Origin: Clostridium sp. HBUAS56010
GTDB lineage: Bacteria; Bacillota; Clostridia; Lachnospirales; Lachnospiraceae
Direction: 5' to 3'
DNA: 64,000 nucleotides
Assembly (NCBI RefSeq): GCF_007115105.1
Contig: NZ_SULJ01000008.1
Location: 119,187-183,186, forward strand
Of this stretch, positions 9,807-19,575 are shown in pieces (positions within the stretch are counted from its first letter, which is position 1; every line of letters begins with the position of its first letter). The notes under the pieces were generated by a model. The model saw only the letters and a list, made by a program, of their open reading frames with translations. It made no database searches and was not told where the DNA came from. A program made the translations under genes and the position numbers.

Positions 9807-12086
9807 TTAGGTGTTTTTATAGTTCATGGCGGTCACTTTTGCTGCCTTCTGGAAGTTTCTTCGAAATGTCCGGGAATTGGCAAATCCTGTTTCTGCTGCG
9901 ATCTCATCTACGGTTTTTGCTGTTGTTTTTAAAAGGACCTTTGCCCGCTCAATTCTCACGTCATTAATATAATTAAGGAGGTTCATTCCTGTCTGCTCTT
10001 TAAAAATCCTTGACATATATCTTGGTGTAATGCCAATGTGTTCTGCAATCGCAGAAATATTTACATTACAGTCGGTATAATGCTCCCGGACATACTGTTT
10101 GATGTCTTCTGAAAGCTGTCTGGAATTCTGGTTATCCTGATCCGCTCCCCTGCAGATCAGACGAAGGAATTGAGAAAAGGAATGGTGGAGGGCGCTGACC
10201 GATTCGGTCACTCTCATCTGCCCAAGTGCCATATCCAGTGCCTCTTCTCTTACTGTCTTGCTCTGTACCAGGCCAGACGACTCAAGGAGTACATGATTCA
10301 CAATGGAAAGAACGTAATAAAGCGTGGTGTTAAAAGGTTTCTGACTGTGGTTTAATTCCTCAAACAGTTCCTTACTCAGCTTCTTTCCTTCATCCAGATC
10401 TCCTTCCGACACAATCGTCCCAAAGCGTTTTCCATAATATGAGAGTCTGCCAGAAGATGAAAAATCTACGGTACTCACCTCTTCTGCCCTTACCACTCCA
10501 TCCGGCTGGGTATAATACCGCTGTTCGTTGATCTCTCCTATTTCTGCATAGGCAGATTCCACATATTCGAAATCAACAAATATTTTTCCAATTGTAATGG
10601 AAAGATCGGATTCCAGGCGATTTTGGAAAAACTCATTAAGCCACTGGAACTTTTCCATGCTGACTGTCTCCCAGGTTTCCATCGAGTCTTTAGGAATCAG
10701 AAATAAATAGACCAAAAGACCTCCATCTAGCGTCTTGATATAAGAATATTCCTCTCCTAAAATATCCATGGTGACATTGTTAATCAAAAAACATACAAGG
10801 CCTGTATCCATGGACACACCAAAAACAGAGGACCCGTCTTCCCCATCCACCCGGACCGTTACAAAGGCAAATCCTTTTTTCTGGTAATCCACACCGAGAA
10901 GCTCTTCTGTTCCCAGTTTACGAAAAAAATTATTGCTTCCTTTGATGGCAGAAAGCAGCCCAAGTTCCCGGTCATACTGCCGCCTGCTTTCAATGGAATC
11001 CTGCATGGACTGATTATCCTCATATAACTGTTTCAGCTTTTTTTCCAATAGTATGAATTCATCTCCCTGACTGCTGTCCGGCTCCGGCAGAATATTGACC
11101 AGACGGCGGACCGACCGGTAGTTTCTGCGCTGTAGAATAATCACCGCAGCCATGCCAATGACTGCTCCGCCAAACACAATGATCATGTTTACATCCCGGT
11201 TCTGATTGACTTCTTTCATGAACACCCGTTTGGGCATACACACCACATATCTCCAGTCGGTTACATTTGATTTTGTAAACGCTCCCACATATTCTTCTCC
11301 ATGAACATAAAAAGCCAGTTTCTCCTTGCCTGGTTCCAGATCCAGCTTTCTGCCATCCAGATCCAGCTTTACACCATACTGACCTATCACCCGGTTTTCT
11401 TTGTCCACAATAAAAATGGTGTTTCCCATGTTTGTCTCTTTCTGCATCAACTGATCCAGGAATTCTGTTGATATGGATGCAATGAAATAACCAGCTTCTT
11501 TCGGACCAGAATACTGCATGGGGGTAACGTAAACCAGACTTTCTTTTCCATAATTTCCATAGCTCATATCCCTTGATATCATAAATCCGCTTTTCCCGCT
11601 GCCCGTCAGCTTTTTCTTCCATTCTTCCAAAGGAAGTGTGATGCTGCCTCTGGCTCTTAAGCTTCTGTATATGGAATCAATTTTATTGGCGGTTCGGGAA
11701 CTTAACAGATATTCCTTTTCCCTGAGGTAAAGAATCAGTTCAATATCTGGATTGGAACCTTCCGTTAAACGCATTCTGTGATAACAGTTCAGCACCAGAG
11801 ACTGAAAACGCTTTTCGTCCTTTGCGTTGAGAGCCGGAAGGGTGAAGTCCTTATCCAGCATATGATATCTGGTAGTCTCTAAAATATCACCCAGATTCTC
11901 ATCAATGTTATACCGGATGGTTTCCAGCATAAACTGATTTACCTGATTGATCTTTCGTTCAACCAGACTTTTATTAATAAAATAATTGATGACCGCACAT
12001 CCAATGGGTATCATAAGTGCAATGCAGCCTAACAGAATCCATTTGTAAAGCGTATGATGTTTCTTTATCCTAAACTTCTCTTTCAT
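9807..12086 (-). CDS. Membrane-bound AraC-family sensor/regulator (YesN/YesS-like)
   Basis: About 759 aa from the ATG at 12086 (AAGGTG six bases upstream); a GTG five codons earlier is possible. Architecture: one membrane helix near the N-terminus (LYKWILLGCIALMIPIGCAVI), an extracellular sensor region of about 250 residues of the Cache type, a second membrane helix (VNMIIVFGGAVIGMAAVIIL), a cytoplasmic linker, and a C-terminal AraC DNA-binding domain (about the last 100 residues: NISAIAEHIGITPRYMSRIFKEQTG and VDEIAAETGFANSRTFRRNF). Such one-protein membrane regulators control LplABC-type sugar loci. Its place between GH28 and lplA makes it the probable activator of this operon, with pectin fragments as the likely signal. 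Confidence 0.88.
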   Translation of the reverse strand: MKEKFRIKKHHTLYKWILLGCIALMIPIGCAVINYFINKSLVERKINQVNQFMLETIRYNIDENLGDILETTRYHMLDKDFTLPALNAKDEKRFQSLVLNCYHRMRLTEGSNPDIELILYLREKEYLLSSRTANKIDSIYRSLRARGSITLPLEEWKKKLTGSGKSGFMISRDMSYGNYGKESLVYVTPMQYSGPKEAGYFIASISTEFLDQLMQKETNMGNTIFIVDKENRVIGQYGVKLDLDGRKLDLEPGKEKLAFYVHGEEYVGAFTKSNVTDWRYVVCMPKRVFMKEVNQNRDVNMIIVFGGAVIGMAAVIILQRRNYRSVRRLVNILPEPDSSQGDEFILLEKKLKQLYEDNQSMQDSIESRRQYDRELGLLSAIKGSNNFFRKLGTEELLGVDYQKKGFAFVTVRVDGEDGSSVFGVSMDTGLVCFLINNVTMDILGEEYSYIKTLDGGLLVYLFLIPKDSMETWETVSMEKFQWLNEFFQNRLESDLSITIGKIFVDFEYVESAYAEIGEINEQRYYTQPDGVVRAEEVSTVDFSSSGRLSYYGKRFGTIVSEGDLDEGKKLSKELFEELNHSQKPFNTTLYYVLSIVNHVLLESSGLVQSKTVREEALDMALGQMRVTESVSALHHSFSQFLRLICRGADQDNQNSRQLSEDIKQYVREHYTDCNVNISAIAEHIGITPRYMSRIFKEQTGMNLLNYINDVRIERAKVLLKTTAKTVDEIAAETGFANSRTFRRNFQKAAKVTAMNYKNT

Positions 12087-12113
12087 TTTCCACACCTTCA
12101 CATCATTCCTGTT

Positions 12114-13661
12114 TTATTGGATTTCTTCCACTGCCTCATATTGGAACTCTTTTTCTGCTCCCAGGACTTCAACGTTTTGAAGGATCAGTTTCTTTACGTT
12201 TCGGACAAAGATTCCCTGTCTCCTGGTGGGGCTGCACTCCCTCATCATCGCAGCCTTTCCTTCTTTCGCATCCTGATGGTATGTAATTAAAATATTTTTC
12301 ATGGAAACCGATTCAATCTTTTTCTCTGGAAGCCCATAAATACTGATTCCTGTATGATGGGCATTTTTACAGGTGATTTCAGAAAAAGACAGATTACGGA
12401 TCTCAGGTGTCCGTTCATCAACCGCAACAGGTTCCTGAGTTGCCACATAATCAGACTTTCCATCGGGATCACAATAATAAAAGGAATTAACTACAAAAGG
12501 AGACTTTACTCCATCCATCGTAATTCTGCTGAAGTTTATTTCATCCACAATGGAATCTTTTCCTCTTCCCCTCCTTGTCTTAATCCGTAATCCCCGGTCC
12601 GTATTGGAAAATACACACTGAGATACCATTACCTGGCGGACACCTCCTGCAATCTCGCTTCCTATGGTAACCGCACCATGCCCCCGTTCCATGAGGCATT
12701 GGCGGATCACAATATTTTCAGAAGGCTGTCTGTATCTTTTCCCCATATAGATTTTTCCAGATTTTATGGCAATACAGTCATCTCCTACACTAAAATGCAC
12801 CCCTGCAATCTCCACATTGCTGCAGGATTCCGGATCTATGCCATCTGTATTGTGTGAATTGTCCGGACTTTTAAGCGTAATTCCATAAATCCGGATATTC
12901 TCACTGAAATAGGGGTGAATATTCCAGGAAGGGGAATTCTGAATTGTAATTCCCTGAATCACAACATTCCGGCAGCGGTTTAAGAATATAACTCTGGGCC
13001 GGTAAGGGGGAATCCGGTTTATGTTACTGACCCACCATGTTTCAAAATCTCCACCGCCGTCAATGGTTCCTTCTCCGCATATCAGCACATGTTCAAGAGA
13101 AATTCCGGTAAGAATGGAGGCCATGGTATCAAGAGGATTGCCTTCCCATGAACCCAGGTTATAATCTTCTTTCTTATCATAGCTCTGAATAATTCCTGGA
13201 AGAACCGGATAATCTTCTCTTCCCTGAAATGCCTGTAACACAGCCCCTTTTCCCAGGTCCAATACCAGATTGCTCTTTAAAAAAAGATTTCGGATCCGAT
13301 AGATCCCCGCAGGAACAAACACACGTCCATATTCCGGGCAACAGAGAATCGCTGCCTGTATCGAACCTGTGTCGTCTGTCTTTCCATCTCCTCTGGCTCC
13401 AAACTTCTTTACATTTAGTGTGACATATTCCGGTTTTGTATGAATATTTACTTCTGCCTCATCCCCATCCTTCCACTGAAACAGGATCTGATAACTGGTA
13501 TCCGGTTTTAATCCGTTTATAATGGTAACCATCTTCTGGTCTTCTCTGAGAAATCTTCCATTGACCCATAACTCATAAGCCCTGGTTTCATACCGATCTT
13601 CTCCCACCAGTTCCAGTACCGCACTTCTTGCATTCTGCTGTAAAACTCTACACTCCATCAT
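12114..13661 (-). CDS. GH28 polygalacturonase-type glycoside hydrolase, cytoplasmic
   Basis: 515 aa. Residues 1-75 resemble a fibronectin-III-like beta domain; then comes a parallel beta-helix beginning VKKFGARGDGKTDDTGSIQAAI (about 85-106). All four GH28 active-site signatures are present: NTDGID (271-276), DD at 294-295, GHG (327-329) and RIK (359-361). No signal peptide, so it probably acts after import as an exo-enzyme on short oligogalacturonides rather than on pectin outside the cell. Its start overlaps the end of the 182-aa gene by 14 bases and its stop is 27 bases from the sensor gene. Confidence 0.92.
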   Translation of the reverse strand: MMECRVLQQNARSAVLELVGEDRYETRAYELWVNGRFLREDQKMVTIINGLKPDTSYQILFQWKDGDEAEVNIHTKPEYVTLNVKKFGARGDGKTDDTGSIQAAILCCPEYGRVFVPAGIYRIRNLFLKSNLVLDLGKGAVLQAFQGREDYPVLPGIIQSYDKKEDYNLGSWEGNPLDTMASILTGISLEHVLICGEGTIDGGGDFETWWVSNINRIPPYRPRVIFLNRCRNVVIQGITIQNSPSWNIHPYFSENIRIYGITLKSPDNSHNTDGIDPESCSNVEIAGVHFSVGDDCIAIKSGKIYMGKRYRQPSENIVIRQCLMERGHGAVTIGSEIAGGVRQVMVSQCVFSNTDRGLRIKTRRGRGKDSIVDEINFSRITMDGVKSPFVVNSFYYCDPDGKSDYVATQEPVAVDERTPEIRNLSFSEITCKNAHHTGISIYGLPEKKIESVSMKNILITYHQDAKEGKAAMMRECSPTRRQGIFVRNVKKLILQNVEVLGAEKEFQYEAVEEIQ

Positions 13662-14196
13662 AAAGCCCCCACATCTCCTTCATTTTGTTCCAGTTAACTT
13701 CCGCTAAATCACAGAACGTATCCTCTCTGAATTCCCTGGCTTTTTTTAATCTTACATACCCGATCTCCCCATAATGATCTGCCAAAACCACATCCAGATT
13801 GCAGGCTTTTAAGATGGCAAGTGCCCCCAGTCCATCACAACTGTCATCTTTCTCCAGATAACTGTCTAACCTTTCCTGAAACAAATCCTGTAATGTTCGG
13901 TAATGTTCATAAATCATTCTTGTCATCTGTTCCAGAGTATCTGCCAGTGCTAATAATACCCAGCCCTCTGTATCCCCATCATAAGACTGCCATATTCGAG
14001 CAATTTCGGCATAAGCCTCTTTCTTCCCATAGATGGTATCCTTCATGGCGAGAAAAGGCAGCCTTAAAATAGATTCAAATCCGGCACACCCCATACATGC
14101 TTCCAAAGTCATTTCATTTGGAAGTTCTTTTTCTGCTCTTTTCCTGATTTCTTCGTACTCCAGTAAAATTGCTTCCATTTTGTCCCTGTCTTTCAT
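13648..14196 (-). CDS. Uncharacterised 182-aa protein, first gene of pectin operon
   Basis: I do not recognise a family. The protein is helical and soluble, with no signal or membrane segment. Two Cys lie close together (LEACMGCAGFESI, about residues 31-43) and the stretch IWQSYDGDTEGWVLLALADTLEQM (about 88-111) faintly recalls helix pieces of GH88/105 barrels, too weakly to assign. A helical region with LQDLFQERLDSYLEK follows. Start ATG with GGGAGGG upstream. It is co-transcribed with GH28 (14-base overlap), which suggests a role in pectin-sugar use or its control. Confidence 0.65.
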   Translation of the reverse strand: MKDRDKMEAILLEYEEIRKRAEKELPNEMTLEACMGCAGFESILRLPFLAMKDTIYGKKEAYAEIARIWQSYDGDTEGWVLLALADTLEQMTRMIYEHYRTLQDLFQERLDSYLEKDDSCDGLGALAILKACNLDVVLADHYGEIGYVRLKKAREFREDTFCDLAEVNWNKMKEMWGLYDGV

Positions 14197-14225
14197 TCTA
14201 ATCCCTCCCAGTCTATTCCATTTCT

Positions 14226-14254
14226 ATTTTAAAGAAAAGAAGAACATGCGTAAA
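14226..14254 (-). promoter_or_regulatory. Candidate promoter of pectin operon
   Basis: On the minus strand TTTACG (14249-14254), 17 bases, TAAAAT (14226-14231), about 30 bases before the first gene. The -35 is weak, consistent with activator dependence. Seen by eye only. Confidence 0.35.
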
Positions 14255-14282
14255 GAGACAAAACAATCATCCTGCGGACAAA

Positions 14283-14328
14283 AAGGAAACAATAATGGGC
14301 AAGAACCATACAAAATGTCCTTGCCCAT
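14283..14328 (-). terminator. Rho-independent terminator after P-type ATPase gene
   Basis: Nine-base perfect stem ATGGGCAAG/CTTGCCCAT (14294-14302 with 14320-14328) starting 4 bases after the ATPase stop, followed on the minus strand by a T-rich tail ending in TTTTTG. Confidence 0.75.
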
Positions 14329-14332
14329 AAAT

Positions 14333-16687
14333 TTATGAAATATTTACTGCACGTTCTTTTTGCCCCATCTTCTTTTTGACGGAAATGCAAAAAGAAAACA
14401 ATCGTTCAAAAATAATACTTATGGCTGCGATGCAGAAAAATAACAGCCATGTTTCCTTTGTTGGAAGTTCTGCCTTTATGATCTCATGGAAGATCAGAAC
14501 CGCTCCGTAATATCCGGCGGTCATGGTTGCAAAAACAAAAGTCCTCACTGCATCATAGGGGAGACATGCTTTAAATACCGCCTCAATGCTGACCGTTCCG
14601 ATCATCAGATACTGGAGAATCGCTTCCTGTCCCCCTGTCAGACCAAAGGACGGTGCCAGAAGCCGGATTATGAGAAAGCATGCCACAATGGATAGGGCAT
14701 TGGGAAGCGCTCTGCTGATAACTTCACGAAGGAAATGTCCCGGCACTTTTCTATGATCCGGCTGAAAGGACATGATAAAGGATGGATAACCTTCAATGGC
14801 AAGATCAATCAGGGTAATCTGAATCGGTACAAGGGGAAATGGATAATTTCCCAAAATACAGATTACAGACAGAATGATGGAATAAATGGTTTTAATAAAG
14901 AAAATACCGGCAGTTCTGGTTACATTATTAACAACTCTGCGTCCCTCTTTCATGACATCCGGAAGAACCCCAAAATCCGAATTGATCAACACCAGTCTGG
15001 ATATCTGTCTTGCCGCATCACTTCCGTCTCCCATGGCAATGCTTAAATCTGCTTCTTTTAATGCCATTAAATCATTCACCCCGTCACCGGTCATGGCAAC
15101 GGTATGTCCCTCTTTTTTCAAAGCCTGAACCAGTTGTTTTTTCTGTATCGGGGATACCCTTCCAAATACAGAACAGGTACGGGCTGCCTGTTTAATCTCT
15201 TCCTCTGTTTGAACCGTACTCATATCAATATACGTTCCGTTCTCCAGAAGCCCCGCTTTTTTTGCAACCGCAGCAACCGTTGCCGGATTATCCCCAGAGA
15301 TCACCTTGATTTTAACCCCTTGTTCTTTAAAAAACTCCAGTGTTTCCGACGCATTCTCCCGAATTGGATCTGTGACACAGATCATTCCCAGAATCTGCAA
15401 TCGGGGAAGAGGCTGTTTTAACCCCACTTCCTCTTTGGTGATTCCCACTAATAGAACCCGGTTTCCTTCTTCCATCTCCTCTTTTGCTTCGGCTGGAATC
15501 TCTTTTGTAAGACGTTCTGGGGCACCAACCACCAAAGTTCCAATCTGATCAAACGTTATGGCACTCCACTTCCGTTCCGACGAGAAAGGAATCTTTTCTA
15601 TTACGGGAGCGAGGGTATTAGGAGTTACATACTCTTTTAAAGACTGGAACGTTGCATTGTTATCTTCCGAAGCCTGAACAAAACCTCCCAGAAGATCCAT
15701 AAAAGGCAGCTCAGTCTGTTCCAGTTCTTTCATGTACTTTACTTTCATCCTTCCCTGGGTAATGGTGCCGGTTTTATCCAGGCAGAGAACATCCACATGG
15801 GACAAGGTCTCGAGAGCGAACAATTCCTGAACCAGAACCATTTTTTTGGAAAGAGCCACCGCTCCTGCTGCCAGACTGATACTGATTAATAAAACCAGCC
15901 CTTTGGGAAGCATTCCAAGAAGTGCTGCGGCTGTGGTAGTTACAGAGATAAAATTACCGGAATCCCGGAAAAAGAATGCCTGAATAAATAAAATCACTCC
16001 AAGAGGGGGGATTAAATATCCGGTAAACCGGGTAACCTTTGCCATGGAGTCCAAAAGTTCAGAATGAACCTTTTTCAGCTTCCCTGCTTCTTTTGTGAGA
16101 TTTGCCACATAACTGTCTTCCCCCACATGGGTGACACTCGCCTGGCACTGACCGCTTATGACACTGCTTCCAGACATCAGCATATCTCCTGGCTGCTTCA
16201 GCACTGCATCTGATTCCCCTGTTAAAAGGGCTTCGTTGACTTCTACTCGTCCGCTTTCCACCTTTGCATCGGCGCAGATCTGCATTCCGCTCTTTAATAC
16301 CATAATATCATCAAGAACCAGACCATCGGCTGGCATCTGCTTTGCCTGGCCATCCCGAATCACTTCTGCAACAGGCGCGGACAATATGGACAATCCCTCA
16401 ATGAGCTTCTTTGCCCGGAATTCCTGTATGATTCCAATCAACGCATTTGATACAATAATCAGGAAAAACACCATATTGGACCAGGCACCCACAAAGGCAA
16501 GCGCAAGCGCAATCAGAACGTTATATAAATTAAATCTGGTGCATATGTTATCCTTTAAAATATCTCCCGTACTTTTTGTACTCCGCTCCGGCATTTTATT
16601 GCACTTTCCCTGGCGGATACGATCTTCCACCTGCTCCTGGGTCAGGCCTTCCTTTAAACTGACCGGGATTCCTTCTTTTTCTTTCAT
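14333..16687 (-). CDS. Cation-transporting P-type ATPase, CtpE-like
   Basis: 784 aa, close to full family length. Seen: TGES actuator motif (LLTGESDAV), phosphorylation motif LCLDKTGTIT, hinge motif TGDGVNDLMALKEADLSIAMG, and about ten membrane helices. The helix-4 motif GMLPKGLVLLISISLAAGAV and the VQELFALETLSHVDVLCLDKTGT arrangement place it in the CtpE/MgtA-like branch rather than the heavy-metal P1B group (no CPC, no HMA domain). Mycobacterial CtpE imports Ca2+, so calcium or another divalent cation is the best guess. It stands alone with its own promoter and terminator; the leader of about 150 bases shows no riboswitch that I recognise. Confidence 0.82.
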   Translation of the reverse strand: MKEKEGIPVSLKEGLTQEQVEDRIRQGKCNKMPERSTKSTGDILKDNICTRFNLYNVLIALALAFVGAWSNMVFFLIIVSNALIGIIQEFRAKKLIEGLSILSAPVAEVIRDGQAKQMPADGLVLDDIMVLKSGMQICADAKVESGRVEVNEALLTGESDAVLKQPGDMLMSGSSVISGQCQASVTHVGEDSYVANLTKEAGKLKKVHSELLDSMAKVTRFTGYLIPPLGVILFIQAFFFRDSGNFISVTTTAAALLGMLPKGLVLLISISLAAGAVALSKKMVLVQELFALETLSHVDVLCLDKTGTITQGRMKVKYMKELEQTELPFMDLLGGFVQASEDNNATFQSLKEYVTPNTLAPVIEKIPFSSERKWSAITFDQIGTLVVGAPERLTKEIPAEAKEEMEEGNRVLLVGITKEEVGLKQPLPRLQILGMICVTDPIRENASETLEFFKEQGVKIKVISGDNPATVAAVAKKAGLLENGTYIDMSTVQTEEEIKQAARTCSVFGRVSPIQKKQLVQALKKEGHTVAMTGDGVNDLMALKEADLSIAMGDGSDAARQISRLVLINSDFGVLPDVMKEGRRVVNNVTRTAGIFFIKTIYSIILSVICILGNYPFPLVPIQITLIDLAIEGYPSFIMSFQPDHRKVPGHFLREVISRALPNALSIVACFLIIRLLAPSFGLTGGQEAILQYLMIGTVSIEAVFKACLPYDAVRTFVFATMTAGYYGAVLIFHEIIKAELPTKETWLLFFCIAAISIIFERLFSFCISVKKKMGQKERAVNIS

Positions 16688-16839
16688 CCAAATTCCCTTC
16701 CTTTACTTTCGTACTGAATTTCATTGGGCCTTTAAAGATCAAGGGATATTTTTATCATTCCCAAATAAGACAATGTTATATCCTTAATTTATTTCTTTCA
16801 TATGAATCATGACTGAAACAACAAGAACCGCTGCTGTTC

Positions 16840-16867
16840 ATTATAGCATGGATCTTTATTTTCTCAA
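16840..16867 (-). promoter_or_regulatory. Probable promoter of CtpE-like ATPase
   Basis: Minus strand TTGAGA (16862-16867), 16 bases, TATAAT (16840-16845). Gives a leader of roughly 150 bases. Together with the terminator at 16898-16945 this accounts for the 300-base gene-free stretch 16688-16987. Confidence 0.55.
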
Positions 16868-16897
16868 CCAAAAATAGAATAAAATAAAAGAAATGTA

Positions 16898-16945
16898 AGA
16901 AAAAAACACCGCCGCACCACAGAGCATTTTCTGTGATACCACGGT
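16898..16945 (-). terminator. Terminator after sulfite/nitrite reductase
   Basis: Long imperfect stem of about 15 pairs (ACCGTGGTATCACAG with CTGTGGTGCGGCGGT) followed by GTTTTTTTC on the minus strand. Confidence 0.8.
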
Positions 16946-16987
16946 ATTGTTTTTCTACTTTCCAACCAGAAAAGGATGGGAAATATT

Positions 16988-18541
16988 TTAATTTAAAATA
17001 TAATTTTTCAAGATTTCTTTCAGTTCCAGATCATTCTCCTGCATCCAGCTATTAAAGTCTTTTTTATATCTGGAAAGGCTTAAAGCAACATCATATAGAA
17101 AGGAAGGAACATCTTTTCTTAATATATCTCCACAGGAATCAGCCAGCTTTGCACTTCCTGCGCCAAGTCTTCCTCCTAAATGCAGTTCAAAAGCGTCTTT
17201 TGCTTCCCCCTGCACCTGCACCCGCTTTCCACAGAAACCGATTTTTCCAATCTGATGAGCACTGCAGGAATTGGTGCATCCGGAAATATGAATCTCAGGC
17301 AGTACATCTTCCTTAAAATCCTTTTCCTTGAAATAACGTATCACTTCTCTTAAAGTCTCCTGGCTGTCCAGCAGTCCCATCTGACAGACGGGCACTCCAA
17401 TGCAGGCAACGGACTGTTCCAGACAGGTATCTCCCCCAATATGGGCAGTCTTTTCTAAAAGGTCTTCTGCTTCTTTTCCATCTAAATTCCTTATGTACAG
17501 ACCTTCTGTCATTGCCAGACGAATCTGGGAATCTTTGATTTTTGATGTCTCGTCAAGAATCATCTTTAAATCAGCTAATGGGAGCTGTCCTCCAACAGGG
17601 TGAACATAGACACTGTACAGCCCCTCCTGCTTCTGTTCCGTTAAACGACTGCTTGAAATCTCTGTCTTTGATCCCGATTTGGTGTACTGTTCTTTGCAGA
17701 CAGACAGTTTTAAGTCCTGGCTTTCTTTTGCCTTTTTTAAATGTTCCCGGTAACAGGATAAAAACGCTTCCGCTCCCATACGTTCTACAATATATCGCAT
17801 GCGGGCTTTGTTTTTATTCTGGTAGTCTCCCTCACTGATAAAAAGCTGGGTTGCTGCTTCCACATGATAAAGAACGTCCTCTGGCTCCACAGGTTCCGGG
17901 AATTCGACTCCAAGTCTTGCATTTCTACCCATGCCGCCTGCTATGTATACCTTAAAATATTCCTTTTCCCCTTCCCTCATTGCCACAAATCCCAGATCCA
18001 CCGCACCTGCATGAGGCTGATCCTTTGCACTGTTGGAAAATGCAACTTTTAATTTTCTGGGAAGCTTGTAGGTATATATCTTTTGAAGAAAATAATCTCC
18101 GATTGCCAGTGCATAGGGAGATACGTCAAATGCCTCTCCTTTTTCCACTCCTGATAAGGGGGATATGGCAACATTTCTCGGAAAATTTCCGCCTGCCCCT
18201 CTTGAGTATATTCCATTTTTAATTCCTGCTTCCATGACTTCACAGACCTGGTCTATGCTGATTCCATGAAGCTGAATTGCCTGGCGGGTCGTTAAGTGAA
18301 TGGTGTCTGCACCGTATTTCTCTGCATAATCATAAATAAACCGGAGTGCTTTTTCCTGTGCAATCCCCGATGGAATGCGGAACCGGATCATGAAATCGGT
18401 TTTATTGCGATGGGCATAAACTCCCATCCCCCCGGAGGCGCCTTTAAAATCCATCTTGCTCACTTCACCGCTTAAAAACTTATGTCCAAGTTCCTTAAAA
18501 CCCTCAATCTCACTTAATAACACTTCTTCTAATGTTCTCAC
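16988..18541 (-). CDS. Siroheme/4Fe-4S nitrite or sulfite reductase
   Basis: 517 aa. Two-repeat NirA/Sir fold: ferredoxin-like half domains plus the siroheme/4Fe-4S domain. Cluster ligands are the two Cys pairs Cys380/Cys386 (ACIGVPVCQMG) and Cys422/Cys426 (SGCTNSCSAHQIG). Substrate-side basic residues are in LTTRQAIQLHG (about 83-93). The six-electron reduction of sulfite to sulfide or nitrite to ammonia cannot be told apart by eye; clostridial relatives beside CysL/YeiE-type LysR genes often act in assimilation. Divergently transcribed from the LysR gene, with a shared 142-base control region and its own terminator. Confidence 0.9.
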   Translation of the reverse strand: MRTLEEVLLSEIEGFKELGHKFLSGEVSKMDFKGASGGMGVYAHRNKTDFMIRFRIPSGIAQEKALRFIYDYAEKYGADTIHLTTRQAIQLHGISIDQVCEVMEAGIKNGIYSRGAGGNFPRNVAISPLSGVEKGEAFDVSPYALAIGDYFLQKIYTYKLPRKLKVAFSNSAKDQPHAGAVDLGFVAMREGEKEYFKVYIAGGMGRNARLGVEFPEPVEPEDVLYHVEAATQLFISEGDYQNKNKARMRYIVERMGAEAFLSCYREHLKKAKESQDLKLSVCKEQYTKSGSKTEISSSRLTEQKQEGLYSVYVHPVGGQLPLADLKMILDETSKIKDSQIRLAMTEGLYIRNLDGKEAEDLLEKTAHIGGDTCLEQSVACIGVPVCQMGLLDSQETLREVIRYFKEKDFKEDVLPEIHISGCTNSCSAHQIGKIGFCGKRVQVQGEAKDAFELHLGGRLGAGSAKLADSCGDILRKDVPSFLYDVALSLSRYKKDFNSWMQENDLELKEILKNYILN

Positions 18542-18584
18542 TTCTGACCGCTCCTTATTCTTATTGAATAACTTTCCCGAATAT

Positions 18585-18613
18585 AGTATACTTTGTTCAA
18601 ACCAATAAGTAAA
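18585..18613 (-). promoter_or_regulatory. Promoter of sulfite/nitrite reductase gene
   Basis: Minus strand TTTACT (18608-18613), 17 bases, TATACT (18585-18590). It lies in the divergent intergenic region where the LysR regulator would bind; the AT-rich partly symmetrical sequence around 18580-18650 is the likely operator zone. Confidence 0.6.
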
Positions 18614-18683
18614 ATACTATTTTTATATTATACCTATCAGAATTTCTGATGTGTATTAATAGGGAATATAGGAGGTCATCCTT

Positions 18684-19568
18684 TTGATTGAAGAATTAAA
18701 AACCTTTATTGCTGTCGTTAACAAGAAAAGTTTTACCAAAGCTGCCCTGTCCATCAACATGTCACAGCCAAGCGTTAGTCTGCATATCTCAAACCTGGAA
18801 ACCTACTTCCATACAAAGCTGATTGAACGTTCCAATAAGCAGCGGAATATTTTTATTACTCCCCAGGGAGTTCTGCTTTATAAACGGGCAAAACAGATCT
18901 TATCCGTCCTGGAAGAAACAAAAGAGGAACTTCTGCAATCAGACCACTCCCCGAGCGGCACGCTGCGGGTTGGTGCCAGTATGACCATCGGAGAATTTCT
19001 TCTTCCTTCTATATTAAGTGATTTTATGAAAGCTTATCCCAACATAAAATTAGATATCACCATTGAGAATACAGAACACATTTATGAGAAATTCAAAAAC
19101 TATGATATTGACGTTGCCCTCATCGAAGGCACCGTACCAGTCGAACACGATATCTACCGCAATTTCTATAAAGATACCATGGTCATTGTTGCTCCTGTCT
19201 CTTTTCAATGTAAAAAAGGAAGCCGGTTATCGGACTGTTTATCAGGACAAACCTGGATTCATCGGGAAAAAGGATCCGGAACAGGAGAAAACCTGAATAT
19301 CTTTTTAAACAGCTATGGAATCTCACCCAAAAATCTGATTACGCTGGGAAGCAACTATTCCATTAAAGAAGCGGTGAGAAACAATATGGGAATCAGTTTT
19401 ATCTCTTCCATGGTGGTTTCCGATGCAGTAAAAAATGGGGAAATTAAAATCCTCCCCATGGAGCGTCAGTATTACCGGTATTTTTCTTACCTCATTCATG
19501 AAAATAATTTACCAAAAGCAGCGGAATTATTTTTAAAAGAGCTTCCTCCATTGGAAGAAGCTCTCTAA
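18684..19568 (+). CDS. LysR-family transcriptional regulator (CysL/YeiE-like)
   Basis: 294 aa. N-terminal winged helix (residues 1-60: FIAVVNKKSFTKAALSINMSQPSVSLHISNLE) and a C-terminal effector domain of periplasmic-binding-protein type (GTLRVGASMTIGEFLLPSILSDFMKAYP). The start is TTG at 18684, supported by GGAGG at 18671-18675; no ATG fits. It is transcribed away from the siroheme reductase gene, the classic arrangement for a LysR activator and its target. The effector is unknown. It ends 7 bases from the convergent ABC exporter gene. Confidence 0.88.
   Translation: MIEELKTFIAVVNKKSFTKAALSINMSQPSVSLHISNLETYFHTKLIERSNKQRNIFITPQGVLLYKRAKQILSVLEETKEELLQSDHSPSGTLRVGASMTIGEFLLPSILSDFMKAYPNIKLDITIENTEHIYEKFKNYDIDVALIEGTVPVEHDIYRNFYKDTMVIVAPVSFQCKKGSRLSDCLSGQTWIHREKGSGTGENLNIFLNSYGISPKNLITLGSNYSIKEAVRNNMGISFISSMVVSDAVKNGEIKILPMERQYYRYFSYLIHENNLPKAAELFLKELPPLEEAL
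19538..19564 (-). terminator. Hairpin terminator of ABC exporter, inside lysR 3' end
   Basis: AGAGCTTC/GAAGCTCT stem with an 11-base loop; on the minus strand it is followed by TTTAAAAAT just past the exporter stop. It may serve both converging genes. Confidence 0.5.
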
Positions 19569-19575
19569 TCCTATA

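Noticed and set aside
11059..11622. 187-codon frame inside the AraC sensor gene on the same strand
   Set aside because: It lies wholly within a well supported gene, has no family resemblance and no ribosome site.
16687..16840. Riboswitch (M-box or yybP-ykoY type) in the leader of the P-type ATPase
   Set aside because: Searched by eye for the conserved cores and found none; the leader is AT-rich without strong nested stems.
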